Below are positions 26,762 to 35,816 of a DNA stretch of 64,000 nucleotides, piece by piece. A model generated the notes under the pieces. It was not told the origin of the DNA and made no database searches. It worked only from the letters and a program-made list of their open reading frames with translations. The stretch spans positions 10,102 to 74,101 of the forward strand of contig JBAXOT010000007.1 of NCBI GenBank assembly GCA_037133095.1, written 5' to 3'. Source of the DNA: CAIMZW01 sp037133095. GTDB lineage: Bacteria; Actinomycetota; Actinomycetes; Nanopelagicales; Nanopelagicaceae. The position numbers were made by a program, and so were the translations under genes. Positions within the stretch are counted from its first letter, which is position 1. Each line of letters starts with the position of its first letter.

Positions 26762-28350
26762 TGCCAACCTCTGATGCTTTTCATATCTATGACACTACGT
26801 TGCGCGATGGCGCGCAGCAAGAGGGACTCAACCTCTCAGTTCATGACAAGTTGGCTATTGCTCGCCACCTCGATGATCTTGGTGTCGGATTCATCGAGGG
26901 CGGTTGGCCAGGGGCAAATCCGAAAGATACCGAGTTCTTCCAGCGGGCTCAGACCGAACTTAAATTGAAGAACGCAACATTCGTGGCTTTTGGTGCCACT
27001 CGTCGGCCAAATGTAAAAGCGGCTGATGATGTTTTACTTCGCGCCCTACAAGATTCTCGGGCGGCAGCAGTAACACTGGTGGCGAAGAGCCATGATCGAC
27101 ACGTTGATTTAGCTCTCAAGACAAACCTCGATGAAAACTTGGCAATGATCAAAGATTCCATCGAATTTCTCCGTTCTGGTGGCCAGCGGGTTTTTCTTGA
27201 CGCTGAGCACTTCTTCGACGGCTATCGTTCACATCGCGCCTATGCTCTGGAAGTTGTTCGAACTGCAGCCGAAGCAGGTGCTGATGTCATCGCACTTTGC
27301 GATACCAATGGTGGAATGTTGCCAGATGAACTTTCGCAGGTCGTTCATGATGTTCTTTCTGCCTCCTCGGCACGGCTGGGCATTCATTGTCATAATGACA
27401 CGGGATGCGCGATTGCTAATTCCCTCGCCGCGATCAGTGCCGGAGTAACCCATGTACAGGGAACCCTCAATGGATATGGCGAAAGAACTGGCAATGCCGA
27501 TCTTGTCAGCATTATCGCCAACTTGGAATTAAAGAAGCACCAGAAAGTGCTACCAGAAGGCGCGCTCCGCGAAGCATTCCGGATTGCACATGCCGTCGCC
27601 GAGGTGACAAATGTTGCCCCGAGTGCGCGTCAACCGTATGTTGGTGTCTCCGCATTCGCTCATAAAGCCGGATTGCATGCAAGCGCGATCAAAGTTGATC
27701 CGGCGATGTATCAGCACGAGGATCCAGAATCCGTAGGAAATGACATGCGAATGTTGGTTTCAGAGATGGCTGGTCGTGCCTCAATCGAATTAAAGTCGGT
27801 CGAACTCGGCATCGACCTCGGCGACGATAAATCAGTTGTTGGCCGAGTGGTCGAGAAAGTGAAAGAGATGGAGTCTCGTGGATACACCTTCGAGGCAGCC
27901 GACGCTTCTTTCGAACTTCTGCTGCGTGAGGAAATCGATGGCAAGCGAGCACACTTCTTCACCGTTGATAATTGGCAGACCACGGTAATTCGCAATGACG
28001 AAGATGCCGTCACATCCAAAGCGACCGTAACCATCACGGTTGGAACTGAACAGATCAATGCTGAAGGTTCTGGTAATGGTCCCGTGAATGCAATCGATAC
28101 TGCATTGCGTTCTGGACTTAAGAAGTTCTATCCCGAACTTGAAAAGTTGGAACTCACGGATTACAAAGTTCGAATTCTGGAAGGTCGTTTGGGCACTGGC
28201 GCGGTCACTCGTGTACTTGTTGAAACCAGTGACGGGGATGGCGAGTGGAGCACGATCGGAGTTCACGAAAATGTCATTGCGGCATCTGCAATGGCGCTCG
28301 AGGATGCTGTGACTTATGGGCTCCTTCGCCAAGGTCGGATTCCCGAGTAG
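26761..28350 (+). CDS. cimA: (R)-citramalate synthase
   Basis: 529-residue Claisen-type enzyme that condenses acetyl-CoA and pyruvate to citramalate, giving 2-oxobutyrate for isoleucine without threonine. The DRE-TIM barrel starts YDTTLRDGAQQEGLNLSVHDK and carries the metal-binding GIHCHNDTGCAIANS; a C-terminal LeuA-type allosteric domain follows (about 395-520). The GAQQEG opening and GGWPGANPKDTEFF are CimA-like rather than 2-isopropylmalate synthase-like. It overlaps ilvE by one base (TAATG). Confidence 0.9.
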   Translation: MPTSDAFHIYDTTLRDGAQQEGLNLSVHDKLAIARHLDDLGVGFIEGGWPGANPKDTEFFQRAQTELKLKNATFVAFGATRRPNVKAADDVLLRALQDSRAAAVTLVAKSHDRHVDLALKTNLDENLAMIKDSIEFLRSGGQRVFLDAEHFFDGYRSHRAYALEVVRTAAEAGADVIALCDTNGGMLPDELSQVVHDVLSASSARLGIHCHNDTGCAIANSLAAISAGVTHVQGTLNGYGERTGNADLVSIIANLELKKHQKVLPEGALREAFRIAHAVAEVTNVAPSARQPYVGVSAFAHKAGLHASAIKVDPAMYQHEDPESVGNDMRMLVSEMAGRASIELKSVELGIDLGDDKSVVGRVVEKVKEMESRGYTFEAADASFELLLREEIDGKRAHFFTVDNWQTTVIRNDEDAVTSKATVTITVGTEQINAEGSGNGPVNAIDTALRSGLKKFYPELEKLELTDYKVRILEGRLGTGAVTRVLVETSDGDGEWSTIGVHENVIAASAMALEDAVTYGLLRQGRIPE

Positions 28351-28359
28351 TCTTTTCGT

Positions 28360-29259
28360 ATGACCCAAGGCTTGATTGCTCAGTATGAAGAGCATCTTGT
28401 TATGGTACGAAATCTTGCAGACAACTCGATTAAGGGTTATGTCTCGGACCTAGAATCTTTTCTCAAGCACCTAGAAAAAATGGGTGTTGCTGAATTCTCC
28501 GAATTAAAATTGACCCACATTCGTTCTTGGCTCGCAAATCTCCAAGCGACTGGGACCTCGCGTGCAACAATCGCTCGTAGAATTGTCTCTATTAGGGCTT
28601 TTACCTATTGGGCTGCAAGTAATGGCTGGATTGAATCCGACTATGGCTCGTCGTTATCGATTCCTAAGCCTCACAAGAAATTGCCAGAAATTCTCTCTAA
28701 AGTTGAAACCAACCAAGTCTTGGATTCAATGCACACCCAAGCCATGGAAGAACCCACTCCGATTCACATTCGAGATGAAGCAATGGTTGAGATCCTCTAT
28801 GCCTCGGGCATTCGAGTCTCGGAATTATGCGGTCTGGATTTACGAGATATCGACTTTGATCGCAACACTTTGAAAGTTCTAGGCAAAGGAAACAAAGAGC
28901 GTGTGGTGCCCTTGGGGATTCCCGCGATTAAGGCCTTACAGAAATATCTAGAACTATCTCGGCCAACGATGGTGCGTGAAAAATCAGCTGCTGCCGTTTT
29001 CCTTGGTTCGCGAGGTAGTCGAATTGATCAACGAACTGTTCGTGAAGTGGTCTACGTCGCCACTTCTGCGGTTGGCACTCCGATGGGGCCGCACGCTCTT
29101 AGGCACACTGCAGCTACCCACTTGCTTGAGGGAGGGGCTGACCTTCGCACTGTTCAAGAAATTCTGGGCCACTCATCTTTGGCAACAACTCAGATTTACA
29201 CGCATGTTTCTGGCGAAAGGCTTCAATCGGCGTACCAACAGGCTCATCCCAGAGCTTAG
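28360..29259 (+). CDS. xerC: Tyrosine recombinase XerC
   Basis: 299-residue site-specific recombinase that, with XerD, resolves chromosome dimers at dif. A SAM-like N-terminal core-binding domain (1-100) precedes the catalytic domain with Arg152, His245-x-x-Arg248, His271 and nucleophile Tyr280. Position upstream of rpsB is typical for actinobacterial xerC, so this is a host recombinase, not a phage integrase. No Shine-Dalgarno is visible; a TAGTCT -10 box (28348-28353), overlapping the cimA stop, ends 6 nt before the ATG, suggesting a leaderless transcript. Confidence 0.93.
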   Translation: MTQGLIAQYEEHLVMVRNLADNSIKGYVSDLESFLKHLEKMGVAEFSELKLTHIRSWLANLQATGTSRATIARRIVSIRAFTYWAASNGWIESDYGSSLSIPKPHKKLPEILSKVETNQVLDSMHTQAMEEPTPIHIRDEAMVEILYASGIRVSELCGLDLRDIDFDRNTLKVLGKGNKERVVPLGIPAIKALQKYLELSRPTMVREKSAAAVFLGSRGSRIDQRTVREVVYVATSAVGTPMGPHALRHTAATHLLEGGADLRTVQEILGHSSLATTQIYTHVSGERLQSAYQQAHPRA

Positions 29260-29263
29260 GAAG

Positions 29264-29785
29264 TTAAAACTCGCTCAGAAGATCTTTCAATTCTTCCGCC
29301 GAAAGGCAAGAAAGTTGGCCACCAGTAAATCGATCATCATTTGTCACGTCGATCGCTTCATCGAAGGCAATCACAGGCTTAGTTATTGATTCTTCACCGA
29401 CATCAACTTCCAGGAGTACCAATGACTTTAAGGGACCGAGAAAGATGTCAACCGAATAAATGAGATCGCCTAAGGTGTATTTACTTCGACTCTTTGAAAG
29501 CAGTTTTGCAGGAAGTCTGGAAAGCAACTCAAACTCTTCTTTCACCAGATACATGGAAGTACAGGCAATTGAACTCGCCGAGCGCCCATCCATTCGAAGT
29601 TTTTGCCCTAATTTGAAAAGTGGTTCCATTCCCACCTCATGGATTTCTCGAAGGCGAAGATTTGTCCCTTCTAGGTATCGATCATGTATCTCCATGACCT
29701 TTTCCGGTGTCCCAAAATCCACAGGTGCTTTCAGGAGCCAACGAAACTCTCGTTCGAGGTGGGCATACTTCAGATTGATTGACAT
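29264..29785 (-). CDS. CYTH-domain protein (triphosphate tunnel family)
   Basis: 173-residue protein resembling the CYTH/triphosphate tunnel metalloenzyme fold, whose members include class IV adenylate cyclases, thiamine triphosphatases and inorganic triphosphatases. The opening EREFRWLL matches the ExExK element with Arg in place of Lys; further elements are IHDRYLEGTNLRLREI and a late VIAFDEAIDV-type strand. The substrate is unknown. It lies 12 nt downstream of the DUF885 gene on the same strand, so the two are probably one operon. Assignment is from motif pattern and is moderate. Confidence 0.7.
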   Translation of the reverse strand: MSINLKYAHLEREFRWLLKAPVDFGTPEKVMEIHDRYLEGTNLRLREIHEVGMEPLFKLGQKLRMDGRSASSIACTSMYLVKEEFELLSRLPAKLLSKSRSKYTLGDLIYSVDIFLGPLKSLVLLEVDVGEESITKPVIAFDEAIDVTNDDRFTGGQLSCLSAEELKDLLSEF

Positions 29786-29797
29786 CAGGTGTGGGAA

Positions 29798-31453
29798 TTA
29801 GTTCCCATCCCACTTCGTCATTTCGGCTGCGAATTGATCCAAGCCTAGGGCTCCCAATTTAAAGGCGAAGGCATGAAATTTCTTCATGTCGAAACGATCA
29901 CCCAGTCGCGCTTGTGCGTCCGACCTGGCATTCATCCAGAAACGTTCACCGACTTTGTAAGAGATCGCCTGCGCCGGCATCGCTAGATACCGTTCCACTT
30001 CACTTCGAGCGAATTCCGAAGGACGAAGGGCATTGTTATAGATCAGGTCGTAGGCACTTTCAGAATTCCAGACTCTGCCATGAGGGTCTTCGTAGCCTAG
30101 GTGCAACCCAATATCGACCACGACCCGAGCCGCGCGCATAGCTTGTGCGGCAAGAAAACCAAGTTCGATGCCAGCGTCGGAGTCGTAAGCCCCGAGCTCG
30201 TCCATGAAACGTTCGGCGTAAAGAGCCCAACCTTCTATGAGCCCTCCAGAACCATCTATCCGTTGATATCGCGATAGCCGCTCACTTTCCAGAGTCATCG
30301 TTGCAAGTTGCAGATGATGTCCTGGAACGGCTTCGTGGTACCAAGTAGAAGGTTGCAACCACCAGATGAATTCATCTTTACCAAGAGTTGGAAACCAAGT
30401 GGTTCCAGGTCGCGAGAGATCTTCGGTCGGGCCGTTGTAATAAGGAGCAGCAGCACCACCTTCGGGAGCCAGTTTTACATCGCAGAACTTGATTCGATCG
30501 TCGATATCGAAGTGAACGCCATCCATTTGCCTGACAGCCTCGTCCGTAAATTCTCGAAGGCGTCGTAGTAGTTCGTCCGTACCCTGAATCTTGTATTTCG
30601 GATCGTTATCGAGATGATCGGCAAGTTCGCGAAGTGTTTTTGCATCTGGCTTTATTTTGGAAGCCAACCCCCACATACGTTCATTAATTGCTTTGAGATC
30701 CGCTAAACCCCATTCGTAAGTCTCCCGCAGATCGAGGTCAGCGCCAGTCCAATATTTAGCCCACTTTTGATAAGACTCTTGACCGACTCCATCATGTTGG
30801 CCAGAAACGGGAAGATAATTCTTCTTTAACCATTCTGCAGTTACCAGGCAAGCTTGATCCGCAGCTCGTGCGTTTTGATGAAGTTCGATCAATACTTCTT
30901 CAGGATCAACACGTAAAGCAAATTCAGAATATGAACCTTGGGACATGCCCTCAAGAAGTTCAATAACTAACTGCACTTTGCTTCGCGAGTTGATACCGCC
31001 GAGTGCGCTGACATCAGCCAATCCGGCTGTCCAAGTCGCCAGTGCGATTCCGACTTGGGACATGCGCTGGGAAATAGTTTCAAGGTTTTCAGGAGTTCCA
31101 GCGGGCATCAACTCGAAGAGGGAACGCAATTCCATAACTGGTGAATTGATAACTCCCCAGGACTTCAATCGCTCGTGAGTTCGCAAAGTTGCAAGAATTC
31201 CATTGAATCGTTCGATATGAAACTTTGCGGCGATGCGATCGATGTCATCGATCGGGGCGAGCGACTGGAAAACTTCCAAGTGTTTCTGCAAGAACTCGAC
31301 GAGAATTGCGGCTCCAGCAGTCGAGTAATCATCGAACTTATTTTGTCCGGAGCTCGCACCAATCTCGGTCGCAAAACTAGGTGAAAGTTCGGCAAGTTCC
31401 GAGATGAAACGGTCGCTCTGTTCAAAGATTGGCGAGCGGTGTTTGATCAACAT
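29798..31453 (-). CDS. DUF885 family protein, putative metallopeptidase-like
   Basis: 551-residue protein of the DUF885 family. The key feature is WYHEAVPGHHLQ (HEAVPGHH at 373-380), the HExxH-like zinc-binding element that makes this family look like metallopeptidases. No signal peptide or membrane helix is seen, so it is probably cytoplasmic. The substrate is not known. It has no Shine-Dalgarno; a TAAGGT box (minus strand, 31465-31460) ends 6 nt before its ATG. Together with the CYTH gene it occupies the region between xerC and rpsB, where many actinobacteria have a peptidoglycan peptidase gene. Confidence 0.85.
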   Translation of the reverse strand: MLIKHRSPIFEQSDRFISELAELSPSFATEIGASSGQNKFDDYSTAGAAILVEFLQKHLEVFQSLAPIDDIDRIAAKFHIERFNGILATLRTHERLKSWGVINSPVMELRSLFELMPAGTPENLETISQRMSQVGIALATWTAGLADVSALGGINSRSKVQLVIELLEGMSQGSYSEFALRVDPEEVLIELHQNARAADQACLVTAEWLKKNYLPVSGQHDGVGQESYQKWAKYWTGADLDLRETYEWGLADLKAINERMWGLASKIKPDAKTLRELADHLDNDPKYKIQGTDELLRRLREFTDEAVRQMDGVHFDIDDRIKFCDVKLAPEGGAAAPYYNGPTEDLSRPGTTWFPTLGKDEFIWWLQPSTWYHEAVPGHHLQLATMTLESERLSRYQRIDGSGGLIEGWALYAERFMDELGAYDSDAGIELGFLAAQAMRAARVVVDIGLHLGYEDPHGRVWNSESAYDLIYNNALRPSEFARSEVERYLAMPAQAISYKVGERFWMNARSDAQARLGDRFDMKKFHAFAFKLGALGLDQFAAEMTKWDGN

Positions 31454-31785
31454 GGGAAGACCTTAAACCCCACATTCCTCGGTTTCCCAGCGGAATTCGA
31501 GCCCAGTAATTGCGCTGAACAAGAAAAATGGGCAAAACCCGACTCTATCTGGACGTTTTCGCCCTTTTTCGGAGGAAAAGTCCGCCTCTGGTATCGGTTA
31601 GACTTCACCCCAGCACATGGTCCAAAACCTTGTGACTTCGCGCGTCTTACCCGACGTACTTTTATCGGGAACCATTTCGGTCCAGCCCAGGCTGGTCGGT
31701 GCCAAGACGCCAGGGACCAGAACAAATTGTTCGGTCGTCAACCGAGTGCATGCTCTATGAGTATGCAATGAAGGAGTGTGCCGCG
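31454..31785. promoter_or_regulatory. Divergent intergenic region and rpsB leader
   Basis: 332 bases without a supported gene. The left edge holds the -10 box of the DUF885 gene. On the plus strand, TAGACT near 31599 could be a -10 box, but no good -35 box is seen. Closer to rpsB, CCCGA/TCGGG (about 31650-31669) and a larger element closed by GGTCC/GGACC (31679-31718, with CCAGC/GCTGG inside) suggest a structured leader, as is common for rpsB. AAGGAG at 31771-31776 is the rpsB ribosome-binding site. Confidence 0.45.
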
Positions 31786-32658
31786 ATGGCGGTTGTAACA
31801 ATGCGAGAACTTCTCGACTCTGGAGTCCACTTCGGACACCAAACTCGTCGATGGAATCCAAAGATGAAGCGCTTTATTTTTGCCGAGCGCAACGGCATCT
31901 ACATCATCGACATTCAACAATCTTTGGCCTTGATCGACAGCGCCTATGCGTTTATCCAAGATACCGTTGCCAAGGGCGGACATATCTTGTTCGTTGGAAC
32001 AAAGAAGCAGGCTCACGAGCCAATCAAGCAACAATCAGCTCGAGTCGGTATGCCTTACGTAACCGAACGCTGGTTGGGTGGAATGTTGACCAACTTCCCA
32101 ACCGTCTACAAGCGAATTCAGCGCCTGAAGGAATTGGAAGCTCTTGAAGCCACCAATGACCAAGCGCTCACCAAGAAAGAATTGTTAGTTCTGCGTCGCG
32201 AGCGCGAGAAGCTCACCAAGAACCTCGAAGGTATTCGAAACATGACCAAGTTGCCTTCCGCAATTTGGGTAGTCGACACCAAAAAGGAACACCTTGCTGT
32301 TGCCGAGGCCCACAAGTTGGGTATTCCAGTTGTGGCGATTCTCGACACCAACTGCGATCCAGATGAAGTTGATTACAAGATTCCAGGCAACGACGATGCC
32401 ATCCGTTCTATCGGCTTGCTGACTCGAGTTATTGCTGATGCTGCTGCTGCAGGGCTACAAGCCCGGTCGGCAAACGCTGCGGCTGCCGCGGATCAAGGCG
32501 CTGCTAAGGCAGTTGTCGCTGATGAGCCTTTGGCTGATTGGGAGAAAGATTTGCTCGGAGCACCTGCCGCTGAGGCAGTTGTCGAGGCACCAGTTGCAGA
32601 GGTAGTTGTCGAGGCACCAGTAGTCGAAGCACCAGTCGCCGAGACCCCAGCCGAATAA
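31786..32658 (+). CDS. rpsB: 30S ribosomal protein S2
   Basis: 290-residue S2, which binds the 30S head near bS1 and the mRNA exit. The start MAVVTMRELLDSGVHFGHQTRRWNPKMKRFIFAERNG is canonical; ATG 31786 is selected by AAGGAG at proper spacing, although the frame stays open upstream. After the core (about residue 230) is an Ala/Val/Glu/Pro tail with repeated VEAPV units, a disordered extension of the kind seen in actinobacterial S2. tsf follows after 56 nt. Confidence 0.97.
   Translation: MAVVTMRELLDSGVHFGHQTRRWNPKMKRFIFAERNGIYIIDIQQSLALIDSAYAFIQDTVAKGGHILFVGTKKQAHEPIKQQSARVGMPYVTERWLGGMLTNFPTVYKRIQRLKELEALEATNDQALTKKELLVLRREREKLTKNLEGIRNMTKLPSAIWVVDTKKEHLAVAEAHKLGIPVVAILDTNCDPDEVDYKIPGNDDAIRSIGLLTRVIADAAAAGLQARSANAAAAADQGAAKAVVADEPLADWEKDLLGAPAAEAVVEAPVAEVVVEAPVVEAPVAETPAE
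32577..32636 (+). repeat. Short direct repeats in the rpsB tail
   Basis: An 18-base unit (starting AGTTGTCGAGG) occurs at 32577-32594 and 32604-32621, period 27, with a third degenerate partial copy at 32623-32636. It encodes the VEAPV repeats in the disordered tail of S2 and probably arose by slippage. Confidence 0.7.
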
Positions 32659-32714
32659 TCAGTGGCGATTTAATAATCAGGATTTACTTACAAAGAATAT
32701 TGGAGAGTAATTAA

Positions 32715-33542
32715 GTGGCTTACACAGCAGCAGATGTAAAGCGCTTGCGCGAAGCAACAGCCGCAGGCATGCTCGATTGCAAGAAGGCGCTCGATGAGGC
32801 AGATGGCGATTTTGATAAAGCCATTGAGATCATTCGCGTCAAAGGTTTGAAAGGCGTCACCAAGCGCGAAGGCCGGACCACCTCAAATGGACTCGTCATT
32901 GCGAAGACTGAAGGCAACCTCGGCGTTATTCTTGAACTCAACTGCGAGACCGACTTTGTTGCCAAAGGCGATCGTTTCCAGGTAGTTGCGGATGAACTTC
33001 TCAACCACCTCTTCACCACCCAAATTGGCGAGCTCGATGCTTTCTTGGCCTCCACCATGGCCAACGGCAAAACGGTTCAGTCAGTAGTGGATGAGGCAAA
33101 TGCGACTCTCGGCGAGAAGATCGAAGTTCGCCGTATTGGCGTTCTCTCGGGCTCACCAGTTTCGGTCTACCTTCACCGCACCAGCCCTGACCTACCTCCT
33201 CAGGTGGGCGTTCTGGTTCAACTGGCTTCTGAAGCCTTTGAAGCCGGTAAAGATATCGCCCAGCACATTGCGGCCTTTGCGCCACAATTTGTTCGTCGCG
33301 AAGATATCCCTGCCGATGTCATTGAGAACGAGCGCCGGATCGCTGAAGAGACTGCCCGCAACGAAGGCAAGCCAGAGGCTTCCATCGAAAAGATTGTGGC
33401 TGGTCGCGTGACCGGCTTCGTCAAAGAGGTAAGCCTGATCGAGCAATCTTTCGCTAAGGATGCCAAGAAGACGGTTCAACAAATTTTGGATGAGGCTAAG
33501 ACCGCCGTGTCGGCCTTCCATCGATTCCGAGTTGGGCAATAA
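32715..33542 (+). CDS. tsf: Translation elongation factor Ts
   Basis: 275-residue guanine nucleotide exchange factor for EF-Tu. The UBA-like N terminus (VKRLREATAAGMLDCKKALDEADGDFDKAIEIIRVKG) and the core motif ELNCETDFVAKGDRF that contacts EF-Tu are present; the length is typical of Actinobacteria. Start is GTG 32715 with GGAGAG upstream. Confidence 0.98.
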   Translation: MAYTAADVKRLREATAAGMLDCKKALDEADGDFDKAIEIIRVKGLKGVTKREGRTTSNGLVIAKTEGNLGVILELNCETDFVAKGDRFQVVADELLNHLFTTQIGELDAFLASTMANGKTVQSVVDEANATLGEKIEVRRIGVLSGSPVSVYLHRTSPDLPPQVGVLVQLASEAFEAGKDIAQHIAAFAPQFVRREDIPADVIENERRIAEETARNEGKPEASIEKIVAGRVTGFVKEVSLIEQSFAKDAKKTVQQILDEAKTAVSAFHRFRVGQ

Positions 33543-33585
33543 TCTTTCTACCGACCTACTAAGTTCTAGATAAGGAGCACTCCCT

Positions 33586-34302
33586 ATGGCCCGCGAAGGT
33601 TACAAGAGAGTGCTCCTTAAACTTTCAGGCGAAGTTTTTGGCGGCGCGAAAGGCATTGGGGTTGACCCCGATGTTGTCCATGGAATTGCCACTCAGATTG
33701 CAGATGTCGTCCGCCAAGGAACTGAGATAGCCGTTGTTGTGGGTGGCGGAAACTATTTCCGGGGATCTGAACTCCAATTGCGCGGCATGGATCGGGCCCG
33801 AGCCGACTATATGGGCATGCTCGGAACTGTCATGAACTGTTTAGCACTGCAAGATTTTCTGGAAAAAGAAGGTATTGAAACTCGAGTTCAAACCGCAATC
33901 ACTATGGGCCAGGTGGCCGAGCCATACATTCCGCGTCGCGCCATTCGCCACTTACAAAAAGGGCGAGTAGTCATATTTGGTGCGGGTGCCGGGATGCCTT
34001 TTTTCACCACAGATACCGTCGCGGCTCAGCGAGCCCTAGAAATTGGCGCTGAGGCGCTCTTGTTGGCAAAGAGTGGAGTCGACGGTGTTTACACAGCCGA
34101 TCCGAAGAAGGATCCAGCCGCGACCAAGTACGAACAAGTGAGCTTTGATGAAGTCTTGAAAAAATCGCTCGGAGTCGCTGATGCCGCCGCATTCAGCCTC
34201 TGCCGCGAAAATAAGCTACCGATCGTTGTATTTGATCTTCTTAATGAGGGCAATATCGCTCGCGCCGTTCGCGGCGAATCCATCGGGACCTTGGTTTCCT
34301 GA
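33586..34302 (+). CDS. pyrH: Uridylate kinase
   Basis: 238-residue UMP kinase of the amino acid kinase fold, converting UMP to UDP in pyrimidine synthesis. RVLLKLSGEVFGG, VGGGNYFRG, DYMGMLGTVMNCLALQD and GTGMPFFTTDT-like GAGAGMPFFTTDT are diagnostic. AAGGAGCACTCCCT is the ribosome-binding region. frr follows after 47 nt, the conserved pyrH-frr pair. Confidence 0.98.
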   Translation: MAREGYKRVLLKLSGEVFGGAKGIGVDPDVVHGIATQIADVVRQGTEIAVVVGGGNYFRGSELQLRGMDRARADYMGMLGTVMNCLALQDFLEKEGIETRVQTAITMGQVAEPYIPRRAIRHLQKGRVVIFGAGAGMPFFTTDTVAAQRALEIGAEALLLAKSGVDGVYTADPKKDPAATKYEQVSFDEVLKKSLGVADAAAFSLCRENKLPIVVFDLLNEGNIARAVRGESIGTLVS

Positions 34303-34349
34303 CCGTTTATAGTTGACCATAGATCTACGCAAATTCTTAAAGGAGCAAG

Positions 34350-34913
34350 ATGTCTGACTTAAACGCAACGCTCGCCGATGCTGGCACCAAAATGGCCAAG
34401 GCGATCGAGGTGGCCAAGGAGGAGTTCGGGGCCATCCGAACCGGCCGCGCCCACCCAGCCATGTTCTCCAAGATCGTTGTCGAGTATTACGGCACTTACA
34501 CCCCGCTGGCACAGTTAGCCACGATTCAAGTTCCCGAGGCGCGGACTGCAATCGTCTCGCCTTTTGATAAGAGCGCAATTGCGGCGGTAGAAAAAGCAAT
34601 TCGCGACTCTGATCTTGGCGTCAATCCAGCATCCGATGGCGTTGTCGTTCGAGTCAACTTCCCTCAGCTGACAGAAGAGCGGCGCAAGGAGTACATCAAA
34701 GTTGCCCGGGCAAAGGCCGAAGATTCTCGAGTTTCGATTCGCAATATTCGTCGCGCTGCAAAAGAGGCGATGGAAAAGATGGAGAAGGATGGCGAGATCG
34801 GCAAAGATGATGTTGCCCGTGCTGAAAAGGATCTTGAGAAAGTGACATCCGATCATGTTTCGAAGGTCGATGAATTGTTAAAACACAAGGAATCTGAACT
34901 TCTAGAAGTTTAA
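34350..34913 (+). CDS. frr: Ribosome recycling factor
   Basis: 187-residue L-shaped protein that, with EF-G, splits post-termination ribosomes. The motifs RTGRAHPAMFSKIVVEYYGTYTPLAQLATIQVPEA (given here as start RTGRAHP and end QVPEA), FPQLTEERRKEY, and the long C-terminal helix DELLKHKESELLEV are characteristic. AAAGGAG precedes the ATG; cdsA begins 5 nt after the stop. Confidence 0.97.
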   Translation: MSDLNATLADAGTKMAKAIEVAKEEFGAIRTGRAHPAMFSKIVVEYYGTYTPLAQLATIQVPEARTAIVSPFDKSAIAAVEKAIRDSDLGVNPASDGVVVRVNFPQLTEERRKEYIKVARAKAEDSRVSIRNIRRAAKEAMEKMEKDGEIGKDDVARAEKDLEKVTSDHVSKVDELLKHKESELLEV

Positions 34914-34918
34914 ATTCC

Positions 34919-35767
34919 ATGGATGACATACATTCGATTAATGAAGCCATAAATAAAAGGGCGGGTCGAAAACTCCTGCCTTCGATTCTGGTTTCGCTCT
35001 CGATTTTGGCATTAGTTTTTGGATCGATCTATTACTTACCTCTCGCCTTTGGAGTCTTAATTTGGGTCGCTGTATTGTTGGCGCTTCGCGAACTCCTTCG
35101 GGCATATCGATCTTCAAGTATTGATGTTCCAGAACTTCCGGTATTTATTGCCGCATCTGCTCTCATCATCTCAGCCTGGTATGGCCGGGTCTCTGGACTT
35201 TCGGTGGCGCTTGCAATCGCGCTACCTAACTTGTTGGTTTTCTTGCTCTTCAAAAGCCCCAAGGACTTTCTCAAGCGAGCAACTGGCGCAGCATTCGCGA
35301 TCTTCTATATTCCTTTTTTAGGCGGCTTCATTCTCCTTTTGGCCCACCATGACGATGGCGGCGCTCGAATTTTGGCGCTCGTCGTTTTGGTCAGTTGCAA
35401 TGACACCTTTGCCTACATCTTTGGCTTACTTTTCGGTCGCCACAAATTGGCACCGCATGTCAGTCCAAAGAAGACATGGGAAGGAATTATTGGCGCATTT
35501 CTTGCTACGACGGTTGGTTCGGCTCTCACATTTCACTACGCCCTTCACTCCCACTGGTGGCTAGGTGCTGGCATTGGATTAATGGCGGTCGTGACTGCGA
35601 CATGTGGCGATTTGATTGAATCAGCCGTCAAACGGGACTTAGCTATCAAAGATATGGGATCAATCTTGCCTGGCCACGGTGGAGTTTTGGATCGAATCGA
35701 TTCAGTTCTCTTCACTGCGCCTGCGGTCTGGTTCGTGCTCGAAGTCATTAAGCATTTTCACCTATAA
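34919..35767 (+). CDS. cdsA: Phosphatidate cytidylyltransferase (CDP-diacylglycerol synthase)
   Basis: 282-residue membrane enzyme that makes CDP-diacylglycerol from phosphatidic acid and CTP for phospholipid synthesis. About eight hydrophobic segments are seen. The family signature near the C terminus is clear: a GDLIESAVKRDLAIKD stretch followed by LPGHGGVLDRIDS with the metal-binding aspartates. The order frr-cdsA-rlmN is conserved in Actinobacteria. Confidence 0.95.
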   Translation: MDDIHSINEAINKRAGRKLLPSILVSLSILALVFGSIYYLPLAFGVLIWVAVLLALRELLRAYRSSSIDVPELPVFIAASALIISAWYGRVSGLSVALAIALPNLLVFLLFKSPKDFLKRATGAAFAIFYIPFLGGFILLLAHHDDGGARILALVVLVSCNDTFAYIFGLLFGRHKLAPHVSPKKTWEGIIGAFLATTVGSALTFHYALHSHWWLGAGIGLMAVVTATCGDLIESAVKRDLAIKDMGSILPGHGGVLDRIDSVLFTAPAVWFVLEVIKHFHL

Positions 35768-35816
35768 GTATGGATTCCAAAGTGAATTCCTCCAGAGAAA
35801 GTGTTGACCAGAAGTT

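Noticed and set aside
28360..29259. Tyrosine recombinase as a mobile-element integrase
   Set aside because: Position next to rpsB, protein length and the RHRHY pattern fit host XerC; no att-like repeats or phage genes are near.
31439..31771. Plus-strand frame of 110 codons upstream of rpsB
   Set aside because: Starts inside the DUF885 gene, no ribosome-binding site, no recognisable domain; the region is better explained as promoter and leader.
31699..31785. N-terminal extension of S2
   Set aside because: The frame stays open upstream, but AAGGAG at 31771-31776 and the canonical MAVVTMRELL fix the start at 31786.
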